Below are positions 24,798 to 33,618 of a stretch of 64,000 nt of DNA, piece by piece. Made by a program: the position numbers and the translations under genes. The notes below the pieces were generated by a model that was not told the origin of the DNA, searched no databases, and saw only the letters and a list, made by a program, of their open reading frames with translations. The stretch is taken from positions 948,001-1,012,000 of the forward strand of contig NZ_CP017705.1 of NCBI RefSeq assembly GCF_002706795.1. Reading direction: 5' to 3'. The first letter of the stretch is position 1. The number at the start of each line of letters is the position of its first letter. Source of the DNA: Brevibacillus laterosporus DSM 25. GTDB lineage: Bacteria > Bacillota > Bacilli > Brevibacillales > Brevibacillaceae.

Positions 24798-24965
24798 TAG
24801 TCGTACTAGTAACACGCCGTATAACTGATTTCATTATTGTATAATGAATAATATCACACAATGTAAACGCATACAATATAAAATTTCATTTTTTAATAAT
24901 AATATCATAATTGTGCCATTACTCTATTCACGTAATGAAATGTCAAAATTTATTACGAAATATAC

Positions 24966-26612
24966 CTATAGATCTGTCTCTGTATCCTCATCTACTACCG
25001 CAAAATTATACCAGACAGACCGTGAAAACTCTTCCCCATGTTCATTAACTCCAGTGATTTCTAAACAAATGTTATAAACTCCTGGTTCCCGTGGGGCTTT
25101 AAAAGTTCCTTGAATCTCATCGTCTTTTTCCTTAATTTTCAGATAATCATCTGCCGCCAACAGCTGTCGATTCTTTGTTTCAACCATGCTAACATTAGTA
25201 ATTGCCTGTTTCTTAACAGTAGCTTCAGGTAATTCGACTCGTAATTCTCCACGTTCGCCTGGTCCATAGATTTTTTTCTCGCTTACTACTTCCATTGGTT
25301 GTTCACTTTCCACCTGAGCAAACATAAAGTAGGCATCTTTCTTGCCTGACGCAACAAGCTTCCATTTTCCCTTTTCTGGCTCATCAATCTTAAATCCATT
25401 ATGAATAGCACTTGCAAACAATTCCTGAGACTCGTCCACATCCACGTCAGTATCAGAGCTAAAGTCGCTGTCCTCTAGCCTCTCTGGGGTGTACTCCTTG
25501 CCAGATGGGCTTATTAGCTTGATTTTTGTCTTTTCATTCGCTGTCATAACATCTACCATCATCTGACTAACTCCGCTTTCTAGCATGAAGGTATCCTGTG
25601 TTTTTCCTCTGATTTCCCCACCTCTTACAATCGTATTGCTAACGATTGAGGTTGGATTGTTTTCTTCTTCATCCACCTGATATTCTCTGTCTGCTTCCGG
25701 CGCAAATTTTGCTTGTAATTCTTTAGGGCTTTTACGTATTTTGGAGTCTACCTCTGACCATACGTGTTTAGCATCGGTTATGGCGGAGTGAGAGATATTT
25801 TTCTTAAATGTCTTGATTCCGTAGGGTAAGCCAAACGCGGAATCAACGGTAACGGCTCCATCGTCCTCACCTGGTAAAACTGCATGGGCAAACCAATACT
25901 TTGTAAACATGCCATCATCGCCCGTACCTGCTGCCATATAGGTTCTAGTTTTGTTTACATCCCTATGACTATCTGTTTGCTGTCGGAAATTAGCCATGTA
26001 GGAGGTTTGTAAGGAGTATACGGCGTCATCTTTTTTTCCTAGAATTTCAGCGAGCCAAGAGAACCACGAGGAATAGGCTAAGTCTGCTAGCTCAGAGCCT
26101 TTATTAGGAGTCGCAAGCTGATGAACCGTATGAACATAAGGGGCCGCACCATAATGTATAAGGGCTGCTTGTGTATCAACACCACCTTTTGAATGAGCTA
26201 CGATTGCTATTTGTTTTACGTGATAATAATCGGCTACTTTTTTAATAACTTCAGCCAGCTTCTCTCCATTTGTATACATGTTGCCACCATCGCCATCAGC
26301 ATCTCTTAATTGCACAAAAGCAGTGCGGTACCCTGAGTTGTAGGCTGCTTCATATAATCCGCCGTCTCGATACCATTTTTTGTAGTCCGAGTGAAGTCCT
26401 TGAACGAATAAAATGACAGGCTTGTCCAGCGAAACGTTAGGTGGAGTAGCTCCCGTATACCAATCACCAAAAGCACCATTGGGATTCTCATCGTGTAGAG
26501 TAGGCGCAGGGGCGGCCGCTAACGCTTTAGTAGAAAACATGGCGGTAGGTAGTAATAAACTCGAAGTTAGAGTAATACAAATTACAGCATGATACAGCTT
26601 AGATATGTGCAT
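24966..26612 (-). CDS. Secreted lipase/esterase-like alpha/beta hydrolase
   Basis: 548 residues. Signal peptide 1-33 (ending ALA). The alpha/beta-hydrolase domain (about 60-300) shows VILFVQGLHSDYKKW (oxyanion side), the nucleophile elbow AHSKGG with Ser141, an acid candidate in GEDDGAVTVDS, and HSAITDAKHVW near the end. The remaining 240 residues are two or more beta-sandwich-like modules (FMLESGVSQMMVDV, FKAPREPGVYNICLEITG), probably binding or stabilising. Likely a secreted lipase or esterase; the substrate is unknown. Start after AAGGAGTG. Confidence 0.85.
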   Translation of the reverse strand: MHISKLYHAVICITLTSSLLLPTAMFSTKALAAAPAPTLHDENPNGAFGDWYTGATPPNVSLDKPVILFVQGLHSDYKKWYRDGGLYEAAYNSGYRTAFVQLRDADGDGGNMYTNGEKLAEVIKKVADYYHVKQIAIVAHSKGGVDTQAALIHYGAAPYVHTVHQLATPNKGSELADLAYSSWFSWLAEILGKKDDAVYSLQTSYMANFRQQTDSHRDVNKTRTYMAAGTGDDGMFTKYWFAHAVLPGEDDGAVTVDSAFGLPYGIKTFKKNISHSAITDAKHVWSEVDSKIRKSPKELQAKFAPEADREYQVDEEENNPTSIVSNTIVRGGEIRGKTQDTFMLESGVSQMMVDVMTANEKTKIKLISPSGKEYTPERLEDSDFSSDTDVDVDESQELFASAIHNGFKIDEPEKGKWKLVASGKKDAYFMFAQVESEQPMEVVSEKKIYGPGERGELRVELPEATVKKQAITNVSMVETKNRQLLAADDYLKIKEKDDEIQGTFKAPREPGVYNICLEITGVNEHGEEFSRSVWYNFAVVDEDTETDL

Positions 26613-26790
26613 TAATTATCACTCCTTATTCATAATAATACTTTAATTTACATATTCTACCTCTTACGTGCAATTGTCAATTATTTTTTGAATATTTAAT
26701 CATAAATTCATGCTCTTTATTTTTTATTCATGTTTCTCGTACAAAACCTTGGTTTTCTTTATAGAAAAAACATTTTGCTTACAACCTTTA

Positions 26791-26833
26791 CGCAAAAAAA
26801 CATCCTGCTCCACCTTTGCTGGTTAAGCAGGAT
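26791..26833 (-). terminator. Intrinsic terminator after decayed anti-sigma gene
   Basis: On the minus strand CATCCTGCT and AGCAGGATG pair across a 16-base loop, followed by seven T. It remains although the gene before it is broken. Confidence 0.8.
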
Positions 26834-26839
26834 GCTATT

Positions 26840-27449
26840 ATTATTTTGCTTTTTGAAGGGTCTGTGCTACTTTTATCTATCTTCCTTTGTAATATCTTTA
26901 GAGAAGGTCCACACCGAATAGCCTAAGCTCGTTCCGTTTTTTATCCAACTAATTCGTTTATGCATTTCCCCATCCGGTCTATTCATGGTTGTGTAGGCTG
27001 CTTCATTATCCCCAATCTTTACTTTTTCAGCGCTATCGTGGTGACCACCTTCACTGATTGGCCCGTCTTTTGCAAGATCTCCTTTATTCATCACATTCAC
27101 CTCGACCCCACCTTTTGTTGATTTATAACTCACAAAGGTCTGATCAAAACGTTGCTCATTTTTACTTCATGGACAACATATTCTTTACGATTTTTCTCTA
27201 CTTCTTCCTTCATCGCCTTCACATCGTAGTTCTCCTCTGGTTTAAAGTAAACGCTTGCTTCCTGAAAGCCGACCCACCTGCAAGCTCAGCAGGCATAATA
27301 ACCTGTTTCCCCAGCTTTTCTTGCAGATCCTTTTGATTGGTTAGTTCATATGATTGCGATAGTACATGTATATTAGGATGTTTGCCCTTAACATAAGTCG
27401 TTTTCTTTGACTCATCAATGAGCTTAGGCACCGTATAAATAGCAACTGC
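26840..27449 (-). pseudogene. Decayed anti-sigma-like extracytoplasmic domain
   Basis: Three reading frames together follow the C-terminal two thirds of the protein at 2541-3518: AVAIYTVPKLIDES, then GGSAFQEASVYFKPEENYD and KKEYVVHEV-like sequence, then KVKIGDNEAAYTTMN and ISWIKNGTSLGYSV, and finally KVAQTLQKAK. At least two frameshifts are needed, and the N-terminal 130 residues with the membrane segment are missing, as is any sigma gene. A dead paralogue. Confidence 0.8.
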
Positions 27450-27621
27450 CTAGGGGGATCAGATCGATAGTAGCTTCCAAGCTAGAGAAATCTAATGATA
27501 GCTAGCGCAAGATAAACAGGAAGAAACCTGAACATCTAGCTCAATTTCCAATTTCACGGTCAGCTTCTATATAGTACTTTTGCGACAAATATGCACGAAA
27601 AGCTGACTACCCTCACATACA

Positions 27622-27656
27622 AAAAGCACCCTGCCAAAACCTGGCTTGAGTGCTTT
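27622..27656 (-). terminator. Intrinsic terminator after pgpA-like gene
   Basis: On the minus strand AAAGCAC and GTGCTTT close an inner GGC/GCC stem and are followed by T residues. Confidence 0.6.
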
Positions 27657-27726
27657 CAACTTTCTATCCTTCATATGAGAAGCATTTGTACGCTCTACTC
27701 TCTTCAAAAGAATAGTACCTAAATAC

Positions 27727-28329
27727 TTATCCAGCCTGATCAGAAGCCGTAGTAGCTGACTGACCTGCCATTCCAATGCTGATTCGTAATTCATCTGATT
27801 CTTCTTTCTTTCTCGCTGCCTCAGTCTCTTCTTCATCGCGTAGTCGATGCGCCATTCGACTGGATGCGTTCGCGGCTATACTACACACCATGTCATCCAA
27901 AAACGTATTTACCTTACCTTCTGTTTTATTATCTAGCTGTTTAATTATTCCAATTTTTTGTTTATCTAGATGTCCAAACGTTGTTACAGCAATACTGCCA
28001 TAGCCAAAAACGGAACCAAGTGCCAATGTTTCATCACAACCAAACAGACCTTCGTCACCTGCGATTATGGATTGCAAAGGTTCTGAAAGCAAACCTTTTT
28101 CAGCCAATTTATCCAGTTCGATGCCCACTAAAATGGCGTGTTGGATTTCACGTTTTTCTAAAACGGCCTGAACACTTTCTATGCAAGCTTCCATGGCCAA
28201 AGTCGGATAATAGGGCGATTGCATTGCGTGCACAATTTCTGCAATAGCCTCAATTGATACTCCTCGTTCTGTCAAGCTGGCTAAAGCTGCATCTCTAACT
28301 TGTTTACTGTGTACTCTCTCGATTTTCAT
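27727..28329 (-). CDS. Phosphatidylglycerophosphatase A-like protein (YutG type)
   Basis: 200 residues of the PgpA/YutG family, which dephosphorylates phosphatidylglycerol phosphate or a related lipid. Visible: LTERGVSIEAIAEIVHAMQSPYYP, HAILVGIELDKLAEKGLL, GDEGLFGCDETLALGSVFGYGSIAVT and VNTFLDDMVCSIAANASSRMAHR. The ATG at 28329 is chosen because AAGGAGGTTGGC precedes it; the frame is open 7 codons further. The acidic tail beyond residue 165 is longer than I expect for the family. Confidence 0.83.
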   Translation of the reverse strand: MKIERVHSKQVRDAALASLTERGVSIEAIAEIVHAMQSPYYPTLAMEACIESVQAVLEKREIQHAILVGIELDKLAEKGLLSEPLQSIIAGDEGLFGCDETLALGSVFGYGSIAVTTFGHLDKQKIGIIKQLDNKTEGKVNTFLDDMVCSIAANASSRMAHRLRDEEETEAARKKEESDELRISIGMAGQSATTASDQAG

Positions 28330-28582
28330 AAAGCCAACCTCCTTACACACATGAGTGGCAAAATAATGAATACATCTTATATAGTATCACATTCTGTTTG
28401 GGTTGCGACTCCCTGCACTGATAGATCAAGCTGTTTTTCTCTCATTCTTTACCAGATTCACGCAGATGGTTACTTTTTGGTTTCGTTCAGTATGCTCTTC
28501 CAAAAGTTTGAGCCCATTTCCCTTTTGCCGTTACCCTCCCGTATACAGTAAAATACGATTATCTAGCAAAGGAGGTTATCCC

Positions 28583-29311
28583 ATGTCTACTGCTCAGACA
28601 CCAAAAGGTAGCTTGTCCGAAGTGACTCTCGCTAGTCAATATCTGGGCACCACAGAAACGCTACTTATTTATACACCCCCTTTTTATTCGTCGCTGTATT
28701 CTTATCCAGTCTTATACGCTCAAGATGGACGGGATTACTTAAGCTTGGGACGCCTGCCAGGTATGCTTGACAGTATGTTGCATAAAAAGGAAATTCAGAA
28801 TCTCATCGTCGTATTTATTCCCGTCGAACGGGAAAAAAGACGTTTGCGTTATCACCCTGATGGCGAGGAATTTGATGCCTATATACGCTTTATGGCAGAA
28901 GAGGTAGTACCGTATATGGATAAGCATTTTGCCACAGAGCCATTGAGTGGTGGACGGACACTGATCGGTGATTCACTCGGTGGTACAGTTTCCTTAGCGG
29001 CAGCTATCCGTTATCCCCATACATTTGGTAATGTAGCCTCCCAATCAGGAGCCCTGTATGAATCCTTTTATACATTGGCAGCAAATAGTCATTCCTATGG
29101 GCAATTATCTCTTTATTTGGAGATTGGTACAAAAGAAACGGCTGTCTCCACAAGCTACGGTGTTATTGATCTATTTACTCCACACCAACGCTTTGTAGAA
29201 TTGTTGCAACAAAAAAAGGCCACCTTTCACTTAGAAATAAGCGAAGGCGACCATACCTGGGAGCATTGGCAAGCCCATTTGCCCCAGATTATTCGTTATT
29301 TTTACTCATAG
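28583..29311 (+). CDS. yjcH: Esterase-like alpha/beta hydrolase (YjcH homologue)
   Basis: 242 residues of the esterase-D/enterochelin-esterase type. YPVLYAQDGRDYLSLG near the N-terminus, nucleophile Ser131 in LIGDSLGGTVS, and a catalytic His in EGDHTWEHW near the end. The ATG at 28583 has AAAGGAGG ahead of it; the frame upstream is open but has no site. Its neighbours are homologues of Bacillus yjcG and yjcF, as in that genus. Substrate unknown; cytoplasmic. Confidence 0.83.
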   Translation: MSTAQTPKGSLSEVTLASQYLGTTETLLIYTPPFYSSLYSYPVLYAQDGRDYLSLGRLPGMLDSMLHKKEIQNLIVVFIPVEREKRRLRYHPDGEEFDAYIRFMAEEVVPYMDKHFATEPLSGGRTLIGDSLGGTVSLAAAIRYPHTFGNVASQSGALYESFYTLAANSHSYGQLSLYLEIGTKETAVSTSYGVIDLFTPHQRFVELLQQKKATFHLEISEGDHTWEHWQAHLPQIIRYFYS

Positions 29312-29342
29312 CAAAAAATATAGATAAGCCCAAATGATAGCT

Positions 29343-29510
29343 TTATTCTCTAGGGGCTGGATCTGTCGGGTCACGTAGCTGAGAACGGGCAGCTCCATTG
29401 GTTACAACTGTTTTATCGCTTTTAAGAATAACCCAAAGTATAGTAAAGAGAAGCACAAGTAGCATCGTAATTCCTAAAAAAGCGTAAGTCATCAGAACAG
29501 CACTTTTCAT
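29343..29510 (-). CDS. Small membrane protein, 55 residues
   Basis: MKSAVLMTYAFLGITMLLVL begins a single membrane helix (about 5-30), followed by a basic and polar tail ending DPTDPAPRE. GGGGGTGATAC precedes the ATG. It fills most of the gap between yjcH- and yjcG-like genes on the opposite strand. It is too short for usual gene finders. No family recognised. Confidence 0.6.
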   Translation of the reverse strand: MKSAVLMTYAFLGITMLLVLLFTILWVILKSDKTVVTNGAARSQLRDPTDPAPRE

Positions 29511-29653
29511 ATGTATCACCCCCTTTTCCAGTAGGGTTTCCTGAAAAAGGTAAGTATATACAAGACAACTGCAACATTATACACCGAAAGAATTTTCTGT
29601 TAAAATAAAAGAAAGCTTTTAATGGGCATTTTATATGAGGAGGAGGGTGTTCC

Positions 29654-30160
29654 ATGAAATATAGTATCGTACTTTTCCCATCAAAAGAAGTGCAAGAAAT
29701 CGCCAACTCATACCGCAAACGGTACGACCCTGCCTATGCCTTGGTCCAGCCATATATCCGGTTAAAAGAGGCATTTGAAGCGGATGATACACAGATTGCT
29801 ACCTTGTCCGCTCAATTGGAAGACATCGCGAAATCGACCTCATCTTTTTCTATTAATTTCCACAGAGCTTCTACGTTCCACCCTACTACAAACGTTATTT
29901 TTCTATCTTTTCAGAACAAAGAAGCTGTTGAAGACTTACATGCCAACATTTTGAAAAACTTTGGCGATCATCAAGAGGAGTTTGCCTTTGTCCCCCATCT
30001 GACCATAGGACGTGACCTTAGTGAGTCAGAATTAAAGGATGTTGTCGACCAGCTGGGCATGATGAAATTTGATCTTCCTTCCGAAATAACTAGTTTGCAT
30101 TTAATGAAAGAAGAAGTAGATGGTAAGTGGTCAATTGTAAGAAGCTTTCCACTGGCCTAA
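29654..30160 (+). CDS. yjcG: 2H phosphoesterase (YjcG homologue)
   Basis: 168 residues of the two-histidine phosphoesterase (2'-5' RNA ligase-like) superfamily. The second motif HLTIGR is clear; the first is degenerate (FHPTTNV in place of HxTx). Ends with the conserved LMKEEVDGKWSIVRSF. These proteins act on cyclic phosphates of RNA or nucleotides; the Bacillus YjcG substrate is not known. AGGAGGAGGGTG precedes the start. Confidence 0.88.
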   Translation: MKYSIVLFPSKEVQEIANSYRKRYDPAYALVQPYIRLKEAFEADDTQIATLSAQLEDIAKSTSSFSINFHRASTFHPTTNVIFLSFQNKEAVEDLHANILKNFGDHQEEFAFVPHLTIGRDLSESELKDVVDQLGMMKFDLPSEITSLHLMKEEVDGKWSIVRSFPLA

Positions 30161-30185
30161 CTGTTGTCTGTAAGTTGAGACGAAA

Positions 30186-30217
30186 ACAGGGCCATGCTCG
30201 TTATGGCCTTGTTTTTT
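30186..30217 (+). terminator. Intrinsic terminator after yjcG
   Basis: GGGCCAT-GCTCGTT-ATGGCC followed by TTG and six T. Confidence 0.8.
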
Positions 30218-30292
30218 AACAGATCAATGTCTCAACCTCAGCTAATCATCTATATACAATAGATACTCTTACACATTTTGGAGGAAAATCAG

Positions 30293-30736
30293 ATGTATAC
30301 AATACGCCAAGTAACCGCAGAAAAAGAATTACAAGACGCCTTGCATGTTCGCCGTGTTGTTTTTATAGAAGAACAACAGGTACCAGAGGACCTAGAAATT
30401 GATGAGTATGATCAACTTTCTGATCCAACAACACACGTTGTAGCCTACCGAGATAACGAACCAGTAGCTACTGGACGACTTCGCTCTCATGAAACAGGAG
30501 TCGGAAAAATTGAACGTGTTGCTGTTAAACAAGAAACTCGTGGGACAGGCCTTGGTCGTGATCTAATGAATCACATGGAAAAACTCGCTGTTCAACAAGG
30601 ATACTCTACACTAAAGCTCTCGGCTCAGTTACATGCTCAACCATTTTATGAGAAATTAGGGTATGTGGGATACGGTGAAATTTTTGATGATGCCGGTATC
30701 GATCATATTATGATGAAAAAACAGTTGAATAGATAG
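30293..30736 (+). CDS. yjcF: GNAT N-acetyltransferase (YjcF homologue)
   Basis: 147 residues with the ElaA/YjcF pattern: LHVRRVVFIEEQQVPEDLEIDEYD, then VATGRLR, the acetyl-CoA loop VKQETRGTGLGRDLMNHME and LSAQLHAQPFYEKLGYVGYGEIFDDAGI. The ATG at 30293 is chosen over the TTG at 30278 because that TTG is part of the TTTGGAGG binding site. Probably acetylates a small amine; substrate unknown. Confidence 0.88.
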   Translation: MYTIRQVTAEKELQDALHVRRVVFIEEQQVPEDLEIDEYDQLSDPTTHVVAYRDNEPVATGRLRSHETGVGKIERVAVKQETRGTGLGRDLMNHMEKLAVQQGYSTLKLSAQLHAQPFYEKLGYVGYGEIFDDAGIDHIMMKKQLNR

Positions 30737-30750
30737 TGAACTACCCATAC

Positions 30751-30796
30751 ACAAAAACACACGCAGGGCAATTTACTCCCCTACGTGTGTTTTTGT
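30751..30796. terminator. Intrinsic terminator, bidirectional
   Basis: ACAAAAACACACG and CGTGTGTTTTTGT form a 13-bp stem between convergent genes. Confidence 0.85.
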
Positions 30797-30826
30797 TTGC
30801 CATCCTATTTTCATATCAAATATGAC

Positions 30827-31675
30827 TTATTCTTGTTGTCGTAACGCTGCCAGCTTTCGCATTTTATCAACAGCCTCACTAGATGTGCCATAGGTCCCCA
30901 GTGGTGCATGAAATGTCTGATTTCCACGGTATCCATGAAAATCAGAACCACCTGTAACAATCAATCCATATTCTTCTGCTAGTTGTCGATATACTCTCTT
31001 ATCTTCTTCTGAATTGTCAGGATGGTTAATCTCGATACCATCTAGTCCATAGACAATTAGTTCTTCTACCAATTCGTTGTTATGATATAAGCCAGGGTGA
31101 GCGATAACTGCCACGCCACCCGCTTTCTTAATCATGTTGATTGCTACTAATGGCTCGATCCGCTCTACATTTACATAAGCGGCTCCACCTTCTCCCAAAT
31201 ACTTCTGGAAAGCATCGTCAATAGAAGTAGCAAGCCCCTTTATTACCAATTCTTCTGCAATGTGTGGGCGACCAATATTTTTATCATCAGAGGTTTTGCG
31301 ACGATACACATCTTCTACCGTAATATCTACTCCTATCTCCTGAAGACGCGCAATCAATTTCAAATTACGTAGATGACGCACATCACGTAGCTCTGCTAAT
31401 GCTTTATGGAAAGTTAGGTCATCAAACGGAATAAAATAACCAAGGATATGAATATCTTTTCCCTCGTGAGCAGTACTAATCTCGACACCAGGTACCACTT
31501 CTACACCTAACTCAATTCCCTTTTGAATCGCTTCTGCTATTCCAGCTATCGTATCGTGGTCTGTAATAGCAACCGCGTTGAGGCCTGCCTCTTTAGCGAG
31601 CTGCACATTTTCTGCTGGTGTCGTTGTTCCATCAGATGCCAACGTATGGGTATGTAAATCACATGAAATCTCCAA
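30827..31675 (-). CDS. PHP-domain phosphoesterase
   Basis: About 282 residues of the PHP family close to YciV/RNase AM and 3',5'-nucleoside bisphosphate phosphatases. Metal-binding motifs are visible in order: DLHTHTLASDG, AITDHDT, VPGVEIS, HILGYF, RPHIAEEL, VIAHPG and GGSDFHG. The TTG at 31675 is preferred to the GTG at 31684 because the latter lies within the GGGGTG binding site, and homologues begin just before DLHTHT. Likely removes 5' nucleotides or a 3'-phosphate from small RNA fragments or nucleotides. Confidence 0.9.
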   Translation of the reverse strand: MEISCDLHTHTLASDGTTTPAENVQLAKEAGLNAVAITDHDTIAGIAEAIQKGIELGVEVVPGVEISTAHEGKDIHILGYFIPFDDLTFHKALAELRDVRHLRNLKLIARLQEIGVDITVEDVYRRKTSDDKNIGRPHIAEELVIKGLATSIDDAFQKYLGEGGAAYVNVERIEPLVAINMIKKAGGVAVIAHPGLYHNNELVEELIVYGLDGIEINHPDNSEEDKRVYRQLAEEYGLIVTGGSDFHGYRGNQTFHAPLGTYGTSSEAVDKMRKLAALRQQE

Positions 31676-31835
31676 ATCAATCACCCCAATTTTAGAAAAC
31701 TTAAACTTGGTTTTACCACTTCTATAGATAAAATTCCAAATGACATCTAATCTATAGAAAAAGCAGTCTGAAAAAATGAGCGCTTACATATAACTGAAGG
31801 TATAAACTGGAAAGTAAAGCAAGGAGGGAGCCTTC

Positions 31836-32201
31836 GTGCAACTTGAATGCAATACTTTAGTAGGTATGGTTCAGCCATTGTGGTATGTAGAGAAGACGCT
31901 GTTAGAGCAAGGTTTTCGTCGGAACAAAAACCAAGATTCACCCACCTATAACGCAATGATCTACGATTCATCAACAGGCATGACCTATTATCTGCGGATT
32001 CCCACCCGTCATACGGGCCTCAAGGAAATTAAAGATGAGGAAATGATAAAAATCGGTTCCCCTTATTTAAAAATAAAGATGGCCTCACGAACATCCCGAG
32101 AAGGTCTCTTGATTCCCCGGGCAATAAAGGCGGCAGCGGAACATAAACTTGCTGAAATAGCCGATTATTTAAGCAAACCTTATCAAGAAGCCGCTCAATA
32201 A
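31836..32201 (+). CDS. YugN-like protein
   Basis: 121 residues with the YugN-like signature (YVEKTLLEQGFRRNKNQDSPTYNA, then MTYYLRIPTRHTGLKEIKDEEM). Start GTG after AAGGAGGGAG. Widespread in Bacilli and uncharacterised. Monocistronic. Confidence 0.8.
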   Translation: MQLECNTLVGMVQPLWYVEKTLLEQGFRRNKNQDSPTYNAMIYDSSTGMTYYLRIPTRHTGLKEIKDEEMIKIGSPYLKIKMASRTSREGLLIPRAIKAAAEHKLAEIADYLSKPYQEAAQ

Positions 32202-32304
32202 GCCATTAACCAGCCCTTTTATCATAACATAAACGAATTTTACTCTACATAGGCGGGGTGATTTTAGCACACATTTTATATCTATGTAATCAAAAATAAA
32301 TATT

Positions 32305-33219
32305 TTATTCATTTTTGATGCAAAATAACAAGCGATTTCCCTCGAAGTAATAGGAAAGTTTTCCTTGTCTGTGAAGCCCAGTCACATAGCCCATAAAAGC
32401 CGTACGAAATAAAGCATAACTAGTCATATTCTGAATGGAAATATTACGCTTTTCACAAATCCATGTTAAGCCCTCTTCTAAGGTAGCTGGTTGGACGCTA
32501 AACCATTGCTCTATCTCTCCCAAAATTTGTTGATGATATCCTTCATTATAAGCTAGTGTAGATAAAACATCCGTCTCAAACATTCCATGCCCTGGTAAAT
32601 ATCCTTGATAGTTGGTTTGTTGCAAGCGTTGGATACTTTGTACTGCTTCGTCCGCATCGATAAGAAAAGGGAGACGATGTTTCTCTAATACCTCAGGTGA
32701 ATAATAAGCGTCTGCAGCAAAACAGATGCCATCTACCACAATACCAAGCTGATTCCAACTGTGTCCTGGCAAGCTGATCGTTTGGAAGGTACAATCAGCT
32801 AAGATCAGTTCACCATTCTCTGGTAAAATTTCATCTACACGCGAGGGATCAGCTAACAAAAATTTATTACACAATTCAGGTAGTGGAGATGCCCCCATAC
32901 TTAGGTAAATAGGTTCTAATCTTGGGTTTCGAATAATAGCTTCTTCCAAAGCTGGCGCAAACACCAAGGCTTGGGGATATTGCTGAAGCAGATAATGATT
33001 ACCCCCAAAGTGATCTGCATGTGAATGTGTTTGTATAATGGCATACAAGGGCTGCGACAATTCGTCCAACCCTTTCTTTGCTTTTTTGGCTGTTTGTGTA
33101 TCCAAGCCTGAGTCAATCAGCACTGCCCCGTTCTCTGTTATCACAATGCCAATATTGACACTCCCTGGAAAGTATCCAACTCTTTTGGTCACCATAGTTG
33201 GAACGTAGACTTTCGTCAT
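32305..33219 (-). CDS. Metallo-beta-lactamase-fold hydrolase
   Basis: 304 residues. The metal-binding motif HSHADHFGGN and later His/Asp ligands (LPGHSWNQLGIVVDGICFAAD, LPGHGMFETD) define the MBL fold; about 80 C-terminal residues form a helical extension. It resembles the broad glyoxalase-II-like/SoxH group rather than beta-lactamases. Substrate unknown. Start after AAAAGGGGGGC. Confidence 0.85.
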   Translation of the reverse strand: MTKVYVPTMVTKRVGYFPGSVNIGIVITENGAVLIDSGLDTQTAKKAKKGLDELSQPLYAIIQTHSHADHFGGNHYLLQQYPQALVFAPALEEAIIRNPRLEPIYLSMGASPLPELCNKFLLADPSRVDEILPENGELILADCTFQTISLPGHSWNQLGIVVDGICFAADAYYSPEVLEKHRLPFLIDADEAVQSIQRLQQTNYQGYLPGHGMFETDVLSTLAYNEGYHQQILGEIEQWFSVQPATLEEGLTWICEKRNISIQNMTSYALFRTAFMGYVTGLHRQGKLSYYFEGNRLLFCIKNE

Positions 33220-33240
33220 AAGTAAGCCCCCCTTTTTATT

Positions 33241-33420
33241 AATTATTTACTTTTTTCCACTTTTGCCTCTAGCAATCCTTTATTTCCACAAGTTGTTACT
33301 GAGCATCGAAATGAGTCAATTGCTCCTGCAAAAAAATCGGGCCGAGTGAATGAATACATGCATGATTTCCAGAAAAAAGGAGCCACAGCGATGCTCGTAG
33401 CTTTTTCCTGCCAGGATTAG
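33241..33420 (+). pseudogene. Possible gene tail in intergenic region
   Basis: An open frame without start codon reads NPLFPQVVTEHRNESIAPAK, then KSGRVNEYMHDFQKKGATAM before TAG 33418. Its composition is protein-like, suggesting a decayed gene. The rest of 33421-33618 is AT-rich leader to the CNNM-type gene. Confidence 0.3.
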
Positions 33421-33618
33421 AGATATCTGGTTTTGACTATCCAATTCTCCTGCTGGTATACTAATGTGTAAACAATTTATATAAACTTTTTATTTTCCTT
33501 GGCATACAAACATGTCATCATTTGTCCAAACGTTCATAATCTACAACATTATATATAAATTCAACGAAAGATGGAGGTGAGTTCTCCCTTTCTACAAGCT
33601 AGAAGGTGGAGAAACTAT

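Noticed and set aside
24679-24876. 65-codon frame on the minus strand near the lipase-like gene
   Set aside because: It is formed by the long terminator hairpin; no ribosome binding site.
33301-33398. Magnesium M-box leader before the CNNM gene
   Set aside because: The GAGCATCG/CGATGCTC pair is present but none of the conserved M-box core is.
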